A stretch of 64,000 nucleotides of DNA from Streptomyces djakartensis (GCF_014651075.1 NZ_BMWE01000011.1:233761-297760); one strand, 5' to 3'; numbered from the stretch's first letter, positions 33,325 through 41,315 are shown. Notes: generated from the sequence alone by a model not told the origin. Numbers and translations: made by a program.

Positions 33325-34530
33325 GTGACGACGATCGTGAACAGATTCGTCGCCGCCGAGCGCGCCCTGCGCACGGCGGCGCCCCACCGACTGCTGGACG
33401 AGGTCCGTCGTGTACTGACCGATCAGTACGCGGCGGACTCCGTCGAGCTTTACCTGGCCGACTACGGACTGACGGTGCTTCAGCCGGTGTCCGTGCTGCC
33501 GCACACCCTGCAGCCGGTGTCCGTGCACAACAGCCCGGCGGGCCGGGCCTTCGGCGCTCAGGAGCCGTTCCTGGAGTCCCTCGCGGGTGACCTGGTACGC
33601 GCGCAGCTGCCGGTCACCGTGCGCGGCGACCGGCTCGGCGTGCTGACGGTGACCCTGCCGGGCGGCGAGCACGCCGACGGCTGCCTGGGTGAACTCGCCG
33701 AGATCGCCCAGGTGCTCGGGCACGAGGTGGTGGTGGCCGAGCGGGACACCGACCTGTACCTCCAGGCCCGGCGCAGGGACCGGCTCACCCTGGCCGCCGA
33801 GATGCAGTGGCAGCTGCTGCCGGGCCGTTCCTGCTCCCGCCCCGAGTACGAGCTCGGCGCGCAGCTGGAACCGGCGTACGCGATCTTCGGTGACAACTTC
33901 GACTGGTCCGCCACCGCCGACCGGCTCAGTCTCTACGTCACCAACGGCATGGGTGAGGGCATAGAGGCCTCGCTGCTGACGAACCTGGCGATCAGCGCCC
34001 TGCGCAACGCGCGCCGGGCCGGTCTGCCCCTCGCCGACCAGGCGGCCCTGGCCGACCAGGCGGTGTACGCCCACTACCGGGGCCGCTGCTACCTGTCCGT
34101 GCTGATGCTCGACATCGAACTGGCCACCGGGCGGGTCCGCGCGGTGGACGCCGGTTCCCCGCAACTGCTGCGGCTGCGCCGGGGCGTGGTGGAGCGGATG
34201 CCCTTCGACGCCCAGCTGCCGCTCGGCATGTTCGAGGAGACCGACTACGTCGCGCAGGAGTTCCGGGTCGAGCCCGGTGACCGGCTGGTCTTCGTCAGCG
34301 ACGGGGTGTACGACGTGGCATCCCCGGGCGGCGAGGCGTACGGCGAGGCCGCCCTGGCCCGGGCGATCCAGTCGACCCGGCTGCTGCCGGCCGCCGAGGT
34401 GCCCCGGGCGATCCTGCGCGAACTGACCGGCCACCGCGGCAGAACCGTCGCGGACGACGACGCCCTCGTGGTGTGCCTCGACTGGCGTGGCCGGCATTGG
34501 CCGGGGGAAGGCGCAGACAGGGGGCGTTGA
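33325..34530 (+). CDS. SpoIIE-type PP2C phosphatase with N-terminal sensor domain
   Basis: 401 aa. GTG at 33325 is chosen to give MTTIVNRFVAAERALRTAAPH, though no strong Shine-Dalgarno is visible. Residues 1-140 form a GAF-like sensor. The SpoIIE domain begins near residue 150: EMQWQLLPGR, GDNFDW, then TNGMGEGIEASL where most PP2C enzymes have DxxGHG, FVSDGVYD and DDDALVVCL. The D-to-N change in the second metal motif may alter catalysis. I recall it as normal for this subfamily. Such proteins act as RsbU/RsbP-like activators on phosphorylated anti-sigma antagonists. Confidence 0.85.
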   Translation: MTTIVNRFVAAERALRTAAPHRLLDEVRRVLTDQYAADSVELYLADYGLTVLQPVSVLPHTLQPVSVHNSPAGRAFGAQEPFLESLAGDLVRAQLPVTVRGDRLGVLTVTLPGGEHADGCLGELAEIAQVLGHEVVVAERDTDLYLQARRRDRLTLAAEMQWQLLPGRSCSRPEYELGAQLEPAYAIFGDNFDWSATADRLSLYVTNGMGEGIEASLLTNLAISALRNARRAGLPLADQAALADQAVYAHYRGRCYLSVLMLDIELATGRVRAVDAGSPQLLRLRRGVVERMPFDAQLPLGMFEETDYVAQEFRVEPGDRLVFVSDGVYDVASPGGEAYGEAALARAIQSTRLLPAAEVPRAILRELTGHRGRTVADDDALVVCLDWRGRHWPGEGADRGR

Positions 34531-34636
34531 CGACGAGTTGTTTGTGGTGTCGCATGGCGGCACTAATGTTTGTCATACGGCAAGTAACGGGTTGAGGCGC
34601 CGTGGCGCGACCTCGGTTCGGCCCGTGTAAGGAGCG

Positions 34637-35542
34637 ATGCAGGTGTCGGTGGCGGAAGAGAACGCGGATCAGGAGCCGGCGGCCCAGCAGGTGAGCGCCT
34701 TCCTCGAACGGCGCCGCGAGCAGATCGCCCAGCGGTGGGCGGACTCGGCGCTGTTCCGCACGGTCTTCACCGTGGCACGTGACGAGGCGGTGGAGGCCGG
34801 CAGGTCCGTGACGGCGGCGCTGGCCGCGGTGGCGGCCTCGGGAGGGCTGGAGGACATCCGGGCCTCCGGGTTCGAGGCGGTGCGCGACCAGTTGGGGCGC
34901 ATGGCGGCTTCCCGCGCCCGCACGGGCATCGACCCGGACGGGATCGCCAGGGAGGTGGCCGCCCTGCGCGAGCCGGTGACGGAGCTGCTGCGCGCCGAGT
35001 TCGAGGATCCGGACGCCCCGGAGGCCCAGAGGTGCGTGGTGGCGCTGACCGTGCTCATGGGCACGCTGCGCCTGGTCGTGATGGAGACCACGGTCAGCGC
35101 GGGCGAGGAGCTGATCGCCCGGCAGCGCGAGCAGCTGCACGAGGTGGCCACCCCGGTGATCAAGCTCTGGGAGAGCACCGTCGCCGTACCGCTGATCGGC
35201 ACCCTGGACAGCGCCCGCAGCCAGGTGGTCATGGAGAGCCTGCTGGACGCGATCGTCGCCGAGCGCGCCCGGTACGCCATCCTCGACATCACCGGCGTGC
35301 CCACGGTCGACTCGCTGGTCGCCCAGCACCTGATGAAGACGGTGGCCGCGGCCCGGCTGATGGGCGCCGAGTGCATCGTCTCCGGGATCCGGCCCGCCAT
35401 CGCGCAGACCATCGTCCACCTGGGCATCGACCTCGGCACGGTGCTCACCCGCTCGAGCCTGGCGGACGCCCTGGCCTACGCGCTCAGCCGGCAGGGCGTG
35501 GCCATCTCGCCGGTCACGGCGGCCGACGCGGGAGCGCGGTGA
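34637..35542 (+). CDS. rsbR: RsbR-type stressosome sensor (STAS domain)
   Basis: 301 aa with AAGGAG before the ATG. The N-terminal 150 residues are a helical RsbR_N-like (non-heme globin) sensor, then a linker helix and a STAS domain (residues 165-285) with DITGVPTVDSLVAQHLMK, where the Thr residues are the sites RsbT phosphorylates in B. subtilis. It is the first of four coupled genes, rsbR-rsbS-rsbT-rsbX-like. Together with RsbS it would form the stressosome scaffold. Confidence 0.9.
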   Translation: MQVSVAEENADQEPAAQQVSAFLERRREQIAQRWADSALFRTVFTVARDEAVEAGRSVTAALAAVAASGGLEDIRASGFEAVRDQLGRMAASRARTGIDPDGIAREVAALREPVTELLRAEFEDPDAPEAQRCVVALTVLMGTLRLVVMETTVSAGEELIARQREQLHEVATPVIKLWESTVAVPLIGTLDSARSQVVMESLLDAIVAERARYAILDITGVPTVDSLVAQHLMKTVAAARLMGAECIVSGIRPAIAQTIVHLGIDLGTVLTRSSLADALAYALSRQGVAISPVTAADAGAR

Positions 35543-35982
35543 CCGGGGCCGCGGGGAACGGACCCGCGGGTTTCGGGCACCCGGTGGCCGGGGCCGTGGG
35601 CGGGCACGCCTTCACGGTTCCGGTGCTCAGACTGGGCGACACCTTGCTGGTCACCCTCCAGGGTGAGCTGCACGACGGGATGGCCGAACAGCTCCAGCAC
35701 GACATCACGGACCGGATCGCGCACACCCGGGTGACCGGCGTGGTCATCGACATCTCCGGCGTGGAGATCGTCGACTCCTTCCTGGGGCGGGTCCTCGCCG
35801 AGATCGCCGCCGGAGCGGGACTGCTGGCCGCCCGCACGGTGCTGGCCGGGATGCGCCCGGCGGTGGCGATCACCCTGGTCGAGCTGGGCCTCAACCTGCC
35901 CGGGCTGCTCACGGCCCTGGACGTCGAACGCGCGATGGAGCTGCTCGCCGCCGGTGAGCCAGAGGGCGGGGGGAGTTGGTGA
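35539..35982 (+). CDS. rsbS: RsbS-type STAS protein
   Basis: 147 aa. The GTG overlaps the rsbR stop (GTGA). A single STAS domain has DISGVEIVDSFLGRVLAE; the Ser in VDSF corresponds to the RsbS phosphorylation site. About 25 residues of Gly/Ala/Pro-rich sequence precede the STAS fold, which is longer than Bacillus RsbS. It binds RsbT in unstressed cells and releases it after phosphorylation. Confidence 0.9.
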   Translation: MTGAAGNGPAGFGHPVAGAVGGHAFTVPVLRLGDTLLVTLQGELHDGMAEQLQHDITDRIAHTRVTGVVIDISGVEIVDSFLGRVLAEIAAGAGLLAARTVLAGMRPAVAITLVELGLNLPGLLTALDVERAMELLAAGEPEGGGSW

Positions 35983-36425
35983 TGCAGGCCTCGCGCCATG
36001 CCGTCCCGGCCACCCTGCCGATCGGCTCGGACGCCGACCTGGCCTGGGTACGGCAGCAGGTCCGGCAGGCCGCCGCCGAGCTCGGTTTCGGCCTGGTGCA
36101 GCAGACCAAGCTGGTCACCGCCGCGAGCGAGCTGGCCCGCAACACCCTCGTCCACGGTGGCGGCGGTCATGTGGTGCTCACCCCGCTGGACACCGGCCAG
36201 CCGCTGGGACTGCGGTTGTCCTTCGTCGACGACGGGCCCGGCATCAGGGACCTGGACCAGGCGATGACCGACGGCTACACCAGCGGTGGCGGGCTCGGTC
36301 TCGGCATGAGCGGGGCCAAGCGGCTGGTCCACGAGTTCGAGGTGGAGAGCCGGCCCGGGGAGGGGACCACCGTCACCGTCACCGCGTGGGCCACCACCGT
36401 GCCCCCGTCGCGCCCGGGGGTGTGA
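35982..36425 (+). CDS. rsbT: RsbT-type serine kinase/switch protein
   Basis: 147 aa from the ATG at 35982; a GTG one codon earlier is possible. GGGGAG is upstream. The GHKL ATPase motifs are ASELARNTLVHGGG (N-box), DDGPGIRDL and GLGLGMSGAKRL. It starts on the last base of the rsbS stop. In the pathway it phosphorylates RsbR/RsbS, then leaves to activate an RsbU-type phosphatase, for which the PP2C proteins at 33325 and 59928 are candidates. Confidence 0.9.
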   Translation: MQASRHAVPATLPIGSDADLAWVRQQVRQAAAELGFGLVQQTKLVTAASELARNTLVHGGGGHVVLTPLDTGQPLGLRLSFVDDGPGIRDLDQAMTDGYTSGGGLGLGMSGAKRLVHEFEVESRPGEGTTVTVTAWATTVPPSRPGV

Positions 36426-37486
36426 TGAGCAGGGTCTGGGACGTGCCGGTGGACGACTCGACCCGGGTGCGGGACGTCCGGGTGGCGGCGGAGGAGGCCA
36501 GCGCGTGCGCGGGGCTCGGCCCGGACCGCACCGCGACCGCCGCGCTCGTGGCGACGGAGCTGGCGACCAACCTGATCCGGCACGCGGACAGCGGGCGCGT
36601 CCTCATCGACCTGGTCGAACGTCGGCACGCCGACGGCCGCCGCAGGTCGGTGCAGCTCGTCTCGCTCGACCACGGCCCCGGCATTCCGGACGTCGCGGCG
36701 GCGATGCGTGACGGCTACACCACCGCGGCCTCCCTGGGGGCCGGGCTCGGCACGTGCCGGCGCATAGCGAACGACTTCGACCTGCACAGCGCGCCCGGCC
36801 GGGGCACCGTGGCCGTGGCCCGCATCGACCACGAACCCGCCGCAGGCCGGACGGGGACGCCCGTGCGGGGGCCGCGCGCGGGCGGCGTCAACGTCCCCCT
36901 CGGCCGCGCCCAGCACTCCGGCGACGCCTGGAGCCTGGTGGGCGAGGGCGACCGGCCGACCCTCCTGCTCGCCGACGGGCTCGGTCACGGGGCCAAGGCG
37001 GCCGAGGCCTCCGGCGCCGCGGTGGACGCGCTGCGCGGCCTGGCGGGCATGCCGCCCGACGAGATCCTGCGGCGCCTGGGCCGGGTCCTGCGGCCCACTC
37101 GGGGAGCGGCTGTCGCGGTGGCCCAACTCGACCTGGCGGCCGGGCGGTTGCACTTCGCCGGGATCGGCAACGTCAGCGGCCGGCTGCGCACCGGCGGCAG
37201 GTGGAGGCCGCTGCTGTCCCAGCCCGGCATCGTGGGCGCCCAGGTGCCTGCGTCCGTGTCCGTGCAGCGGGAGCCGTGGCAGGACGACTGCCTGCTCGTC
37301 CTGCACAGCGACGGGCTGCCCGGCCGCTGGACGCCTCCCGACGACACCGTGCTCCTCGGCTGCGACCCGGCGGTGGTGGCCGCGGTGGTCCTCAGGGACG
37401 CGGGCAGCGCGGCTCGCGCGGTGGGGGACGACACGTGTGTGGCGGTACTGACCGGCGCCGTGCGCCGTGACGGCCCGAGGGGCTGA
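36425..37486 (+). CDS. HATPase-SpoIIE fusion, RsbX-like phosphatase
   Basis: 353 aa. The first 130 residues are a GHKL ATPase (ATELATNLIRHADSG, DHGPGIPD, GLGTCRRIANDF), and residues 150-350 are a PP2C/SpoIIE domain (LLADGLGHGAKAAEASG, HSDGLPGRW, GDDTCVAVLTG). The PP2C part resembles RsbX, which resets the stressosome by dephosphorylating RsbR and RsbS. The added kinase half is unusual compared with Bacillus RsbX and could act as a second switch protein. The ATG overlaps the rsbT stop by one base. Confidence 0.88.
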   Translation: MSRVWDVPVDDSTRVRDVRVAAEEASACAGLGPDRTATAALVATELATNLIRHADSGRVLIDLVERRHADGRRRSVQLVSLDHGPGIPDVAAAMRDGYTTAASLGAGLGTCRRIANDFDLHSAPGRGTVAVARIDHEPAAGRTGTPVRGPRAGGVNVPLGRAQHSGDAWSLVGEGDRPTLLLADGLGHGAKAAEASGAAVDALRGLAGMPPDEILRRLGRVLRPTRGAAVAVAQLDLAAGRLHFAGIGNVSGRLRTGGRWRPLLSQPGIVGAQVPASVSVQREPWQDDCLLVLHSDGLPGRWTPPDDTVLLGCDPAVVAAVVLRDAGSAARAVGDDTCVAVLTGAVRRDGPRG

Positions 37487-37581
37487 CGGGCGAGGGGGTC
37501 TGGAAACCGCCGGGCCTGCCGGGAGCCGCCTTGCCTGCCGACGCGCTCGGGGCTGCATCCGTCCGTGAGCCGTGCCGGCCG

Positions 37582-38124
37582 TCACTGCCCGTCGGACCGG
37601 TCGTTCCTGCTCGTACCGTCGTTGCGGGAAAGCCTCGCGTCCCACGCCGCGAGGAACCCCCGCAGGCCCGTGCGCAACGCCGCCCGTTCCGCCGGAGCCA
37701 TCGCCGCCAGTGCCGTGGCCAGGGCCTCGGACCGGCGGCCGGCGATGTCGCCCAGGACGTGCTGTCCGTGCTGGGTGAGCCACAGCTGGACCTCGCGGCG
37801 GGTGTCCGGGTGCGGGGCGCGCGCCAGCAGCCCGGCCGCCGCCAGGCGGTCGCAGAGGCGGCTGGCCGTGGGGAGGCCGATGTCCAGCCGGTCGGCCAGG
37901 GTCGTGAGGTTCAGCCCGGGCGCGGCCTCCAGTATCCGAAGTGCCCGCAGTTGGTGCAGGGACAGCCGCAGCGAAGCGCCCTGGGCGGCGACCGACCACA
38001 GGGTCGTCAGGCTCTCCACGGCAGTGGCGATCTGTGACGCGACGGCCTCCGGGCCATCGCCCGTTCCCCTCGCCCGGTGGTCACCGGGGCCGCCGAGTTC
38101 GGTCACGAAACGGTCACTTTCCAT
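37582..38124 (-). CDS. MarR-family transcriptional regulator (paralogue of 32639-33133)
   Basis: 180 aa from the ATG at 38124; GGAG is only three bases away, so a GTG six codons in is an alternative. The wHTH reads HQLRALRILEAAPGLNLTTLADRL, then TASRLCDRLAAAGLLARA and a DTRREVQLWLT wing. It shares the TxSRLCDRLxAAG core and overall layout with the regulator at 32639. It converges with the RsbX-like gene. Confidence 0.86.
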   Translation of the reverse strand: MESDRFVTELGGPGDHRARGTGDGPEAVASQIATAVESLTTLWSVAAQGASLRLSLHQLRALRILEAAPGLNLTTLADRLDIGLPTASRLCDRLAAAGLLARAPHPDTRREVQLWLTQHGQHVLGDIAGRRSEALATALAAMAPAERAALRTGLRGFLAAWDARLSRNDGTSRNDRSDGQ

Positions 38125-38224
38125 AAGCTCCGGGTACTGCGGAGGTCGCCCTCTTTCAAAGGCTCTACCCGATGAGCCGAAAGGCAAGCAGGCTCGTTCG
38201 CCGCCCCGGCCGGGACCGGGGCGC

Positions 38225-38866
38225 TCAGCCGACGCTGAGCTCCGTCAGGGCGGCCAGCGGAAGCGTGTGCTGCGTCTGGAGGACCTTCGCGCGGAGGTAG
38301 CGGACGTTGTGCGCGGTGGTGAAGACGCCCGTGGGGACCCGGTCCCGGACGTCGACTCCCAGGTCGCGCAACTGGCCGGCCTTGTCCGGGTTGTTGGACA
38401 GCAGGTCCAGCTCGCCGATGCCGAGGGCCCGGAGCATCTGGGCGGCCGCCGTGTAGTCGCGGGCGTCCTCCGGCAGCCCCAGGGCGGCGTTCGCCTCGTA
38501 CGTGTCGAGGCCCTCGTCCTGCAGGGCGTACGCGTCGAGCTTGTTGTAGAGACCGATGCCCCGGCCCTCCTGGCGGAGGTAGAGGAGCACGCCACCGCGG
38601 TCCGCTATGCGCTCGACCGCCTCGCGCAGCTGCGGACCGCAGTCGCAGCGGGCCGAACCGAACACGTCCCCGGTCAGGCACTCGGAGTGCAGCCGCACCA
38701 GCGGGACCGGACCGGGTTCGCCCAGGACGACGGCCACGTGCTCCAGGCCGTCGGCCAGGCCGTGGAAGGTGACGAGTTCGGCGTCGGCCTGGTAGCCGTC
38801 GTGGAAGCGCAGCGGGACCCGGACGCGGGAGCGCGGGGTGGCGATGACGGCGCGGGTGTCGGGCAT
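38225..38866 (-). CDS. ribA: GTP cyclohydrolase II
   Basis: 213 aa, stand-alone GCH II without a DHBP synthase domain. Start ATG 38866 has GGAGG seven bases upstream. The zinc ligands are in SECLTGDVFGSARCDCG, the catalytic segment is YLRQEGRGIGL, and the Tyr of KLDAYALQ is conserved; I recall that Streptomyces paralogues with Met there stop at a formylated product. It opens GTP to a diaminopyrimidine for riboflavin or deazaflavin-like pathways. Two MarR-type operators lie 47-111 bases upstream. Confidence 0.93.
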   Translation of the reverse strand: MPDTRAVIATPRSRVRVPLRFHDGYQADAELVTFHGLADGLEHVAVVLGEPGPVPLVRLHSECLTGDVFGSARCDCGPQLREAVERIADRGGVLLYLRQEGRGIGLYNKLDAYALQDEGLDTYEANAALGLPEDARDYTAAAQMLRALGIGELDLLSNNPDKAGQLRDLGVDVRDRVPTGVFTTAHNVRYLRAKVLQTQHTLPLAALTELSVG

Positions 38867-38912
38867 GCGGGGCCTCCGGGTTCCGTTCCTGTTCGGCTGC
38901 ACAGCCGTACTG

Positions 38913-38936
38913 ATCTGCTTCAGATTTGAAGCAGAT
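38913..38936. promoter_or_regulatory. MarR operator 1 (upstream of ribA)
   Basis: Perfect ten-base arms ATCTGCTTCA and TGAAGCAGAT around GATT. It shares the core GCTTCA-N4-TGAAGC with two further sites at 38958 and 39536. Confidence 0.7.
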
Positions 38937-38957
38937 CCACGGACCGGAACACTACCC

Positions 38958-38977
38958 TTGCTTTAAATTTGAAGCAA
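38958..38977. promoter_or_regulatory. MarR operator 2 (upstream of ribA)
   Basis: TTGCTTTA-AATT-TGAAGCAA, one mismatch in eight-base arms. Its centre is about 43 bases (four helical turns) from operator 1. Confidence 0.7.
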
Positions 38978-39004
38978 TGAGAGTGCGGCGCCCTGTGGCG
39001 CGGG

Positions 39005-39520
39005 TCACGAACAGGCCGGCGACGACCTCCGCCGCCACGGAACGTCGTCCGAAGCGGGCCGCGCCCCGTCCTCCTGGAGCCCCTGCGCGATCGCCGCGGA
39101 GATCTCCTCGAGCTGTCCCACCTGCTCCTCGCTGAGCCGGTCGAACAGCAGGCTCCGCACGGTCTCGACGTGCCCGGGCGCGGCGCGATCCAGTACGGCG
39201 AACCCGTCGTCGGTCAGGGCCGCGATGCTGCCCCGTTTGTCGTACCGGCAGGCCTCGCGCCGCAGCAGGCCGTCCTTCTCCAGCCGCGTCACCGCGTACG
39301 TCAGCCGGCTGCGCGTGATCTTCAGCCGCTCGGCGAGGTCGGTCATCCGCAGCCGGCGTTCCGGGGACTCCGACAGCACGGACAGGATGGAGTAGTACAG
39401 ATGCGGCATGCCGGCGTCCTGCTGGAGCTGCCGGTCGATCGCGTCCTCCAGGAGCAGCGAGGCGGCGACGTACGCGCGCCAGGCGCGTTGCTCCTCGGGG
39501 GTGAGCCAGCGAGTCGTCAT
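39005..39520 (-). CDS. MarR-family regulator of the ribA/ribD-like cluster
   Basis: 171 aa from the ATG at 39520. The wHTH reads PHLYYSILSVLSESPERRLRMTDLAERL, then TRSRLTYAVTRLEKDGLLRRE and the wing DKRGSIAALTDDG. A copy of the operator motif lies 16 bases upstream of its start, and two more are in front of ribA. It therefore probably represses itself, ribA and the divergent deaminase-reductase gene. Its ligand is unknown. Confidence 0.88.
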   Translation of the reverse strand: MTTRWLTPEEQRAWRAYVAASLLLEDAIDRQLQQDAGMPHLYYSILSVLSESPERRLRMTDLAERLKITRSRLTYAVTRLEKDGLLRREACRYDKRGSIAALTDDGFAVLDRAAPGHVETVRSLLFDRLSEEQVGQLEEISAAIAQGLQEDGARPASDDVPWRRRSSPACS

Positions 39521-39535
39521 GCCACCAGTGTAGGT

Positions 39536-39555
39536 TTGTTTCAAACTTGAACCAA
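39536..39555. promoter_or_regulatory. MarR operator 3 (between marR and the RibD-like gene)
   Basis: TTGTTTCA-AACT-TGAACCAA, one mismatch in the arms. It sits in the divergent gap and can serve both genes. Confidence 0.65.
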
Positions 39556-39598
39556 GCCTGTCCCGTTAGTCAGCCGTTCCACCGAGCCGGGAGCGTCG

Positions 39599-40729
39599 AT
39601 GCCCCACCCGTACGTCCTGCTGTCCGCCGCCGTCTCCCTCGACGGCTACCTGGACGACACCGGCCCCGAACGCCTGCTCCTGTCCGGCCCGGCCGACTTC
39701 GACCGGGTCGACGAGGTCCGGGCGTCCGTCGACGCGATCCTGGTCGGCGCCGGGACCATCCGTGCCGACAACCCGCGGCTGCTGGTCAACTCGGACGAGC
39801 GGCGCGCCGCCCGCACGGCCGCCGGCAAACCGGAGTACCCGCTGAAGGTCACCGTCAGCGGCTCCGGCGACCTCGACCCGGCGGCCCAGTTCTGGCACAC
39901 CGGCGGCGAGAAGGTCCTCTACACCACCGACGAGGGCGCCGGACGCGCCCGTGCCCTCGGCCTCGCCGCCGACGTCGTCCCCCTCGGCCCCGACCTCGAC
40001 TGGCGCCGGCTCCTCACCCACCTGCACGACGTCCGGGGCGTGCGGCGCCTCATGGTCGAGGGCGGCGGCCTGATCCACACCCAACTGCTCACCCAGGGCC
40101 TCGCCGACGAACTCCAACTGGTCCTCGCCCCGCTCTTCGTGGGCACCCCCGACGCACCCCGCCTCTTCGGGCCCGGCGGCTACCAGTCCGGCCGGCTCCG
40201 GCTGCTGGAGACCCGCCGGATCGAGGACGTGGTCCTCATGCGGTACGAGCCGACCGCTCCGGGCGCCGGCCCGCTCCCCACCGCCGCCGACCACCACTGG
40301 CTCGCCCTCGCCTGCGAACTGGCCGACCGGTGCCCGCCCTCGGACACGGCGTTCAGCGTCGGCGCGGTGGTGGTCGCGGCCGACGGCACGGAACTGGCCC
40401 GCGCTCACTCCCGCGAGGCCGGCGACCCGGTCGCGCATGCCGAGGAGGCGGCCCTCGCCAAGACCGACCCGGCCGACCCGAGGCTCCCGGGCGCGACGGT
40501 CTACAGCAGCCTGGAGCCCTGCGCCCGCCGGGCCTCCCGCCCCGCACCCTGCGCCCGGCTGATCCTCGACGCGGGCGTACGGCGGGTCGTCACGGCCTGG
40601 CGTGAGCCGGACACCTTCGTGGCCGCCGCCGACGGCAGTGGCGTCCTGGCGGGCGGGGGAGCGCAGGTCGTCGTTCTCCCCGAGCACGAGGACGCAGCCA
40701 AGGCCCCGAACCGGCACCTGCTGACCTGA
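39599..40729 (+). CDS. RibD-like fusion: N-terminal reductase, C-terminal deaminase
   Basis: 376 aa. Residues 1-215 are a RibD_C/dihydrofolate-reductase-like domain (VLLSAAVSLDGYLDD, AILVGAGTIRADNPRL, MVEGGGLIHTQLL). Residues 225-376 are a cytidine-deaminase-like domain with HAEEAALAK as Zn/proton motif and SLEPCARRASRPAPCARLI as the other Zn ligands. In canonical RibD the deaminase comes first, so the order is swapped. Together with ribA it can provide the first riboflavin steps or a related pteridine/deazapurine branch. Confidence 0.87.
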   Translation: MPHPYVLLSAAVSLDGYLDDTGPERLLLSGPADFDRVDEVRASVDAILVGAGTIRADNPRLLVNSDERRAARTAAGKPEYPLKVTVSGSGDLDPAAQFWHTGGEKVLYTTDEGAGRARALGLAADVVPLGPDLDWRRLLTHLHDVRGVRRLMVEGGGLIHTQLLTQGLADELQLVLAPLFVGTPDAPRLFGPGGYQSGRLRLLETRRIEDVVLMRYEPTAPGAGPLPTAADHHWLALACELADRCPPSDTAFSVGAVVVAADGTELARAHSREAGDPVAHAEEAALAKTDPADPRLPGATVYSSLEPCARRASRPAPCARLILDAGVRRVVTAWREPDTFVAAADGSGVLAGGGAQVVVLPEHEDAAKAPNRHLLT

Positions 40730-40765
40730 ACCAGTGGGTGTGTGCGAGCCGTCCCGCGGATGACG

Positions 40766-40771
40766 TACACT
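40766..40771 (+). promoter_or_regulatory. -10 box of the initiator tRNA gene
   Basis: TACACT lies 13 bases before the tRNA. The -35 region (around 40742-40748, GTGCGA) is weak. Confidence 0.45.
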
Positions 40772-40784
40772 GGTGTCACAACGA

Positions 40785-40858
40785 CGCGGGGTGGAGCAGC
40801 TCGGTAGCTCGCTGGGCTCATAACCCAGAGGTCGCAGGTTCAAATCCTGTCCCCGCTA
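40785..40858 (+). tRNA. Initiator tRNA-fMet (anticodon CAU)
   Basis: 74 nt. The acceptor CGCGGGG/CCCCGCT leaves position 1-72 unpaired (C and T), and three G-C pairs close the anticodon stem (GGGCTCATAACCC). Both are hallmarks of initiator tRNA. T loop TTCAAAT, discriminator A; CCA is not encoded. Confidence 0.96.
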
Positions 40859-40865
40859 CTGAAGG

Positions 40866-40901
40866 CCGAGGGCCGGAATCCGAAAGGGTTCCGGCCCTCG
40901 G
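40866..40901 (+). terminator. Terminator after tRNA-fMet
   Basis: A perfect 13-bp stem (40866-40878 with 40889-40901) followed by TTCGTT. Confidence 0.8.
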
Positions 40902-41104
40902 TTCGTTACGGGCCTCCGTCATCACAGGCAGTGAGCGAACCGCACCGCTCCGCGCCGCTACTGACGCACCGTCATAAACATTGAATCGCTTGCGGAGTGG
41001 TCAACTCGCCCGATTTGAGCCGGTCGCAGCAGGTAAGTCCGCAGGAAAAAGGTTAATGATCAAGCGGAATCGCTGGAATACCCACCGCGCGTCTATTAAC
41101 GTTC

Positions 41105-41300
41105 GATAACGCAGCGCGGTCGTCCCAGCCGTCACAGAAGGCGGCTCCGTGCGCACGCGCCGAATCCCGAAAGGGAACCGGGGAACCACCACTTGGGGTG
41201 AATCGGGCGTATGCCGCCGTGGAAGCACGGTAGTTATACGCGCGTAGGAGACCTTCCTGCTCCGAACCCGTCAGCTAACCCGGTAGGCGAGAAGGAAGGA
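41105..41300 (+). ncRNA. ydaO/yuaA-type c-di-AMP riboswitch
   Basis: The leader of the following M23 gene contains the ordered hallmark motifs of the ydaO class: GAATCCCGAAAGGGAACCGG, GGGGAACCACC, TGGGGTGAATCGGGCG and the 3' signature CGAACCCGTCAGCTAACCCG followed by GTAGGCGAG. The riboswitch ends just before the Shine-Dalgarno AAGGAG at 41301. In streptomycetes this class controls cell-wall hydrolase genes, where c-di-AMP binding lowers expression. Boundaries are approximate. Confidence 0.9.
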
Positions 41301-41315
41301 AAGGAGTACGCCCAC

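Noticed and set aside
38866..39005. FMN riboswitch before ribA
   Set aside because: The gap is too short and lacks the RFN-element conserved blocks; the symmetrical sites fit a MarR operator instead.
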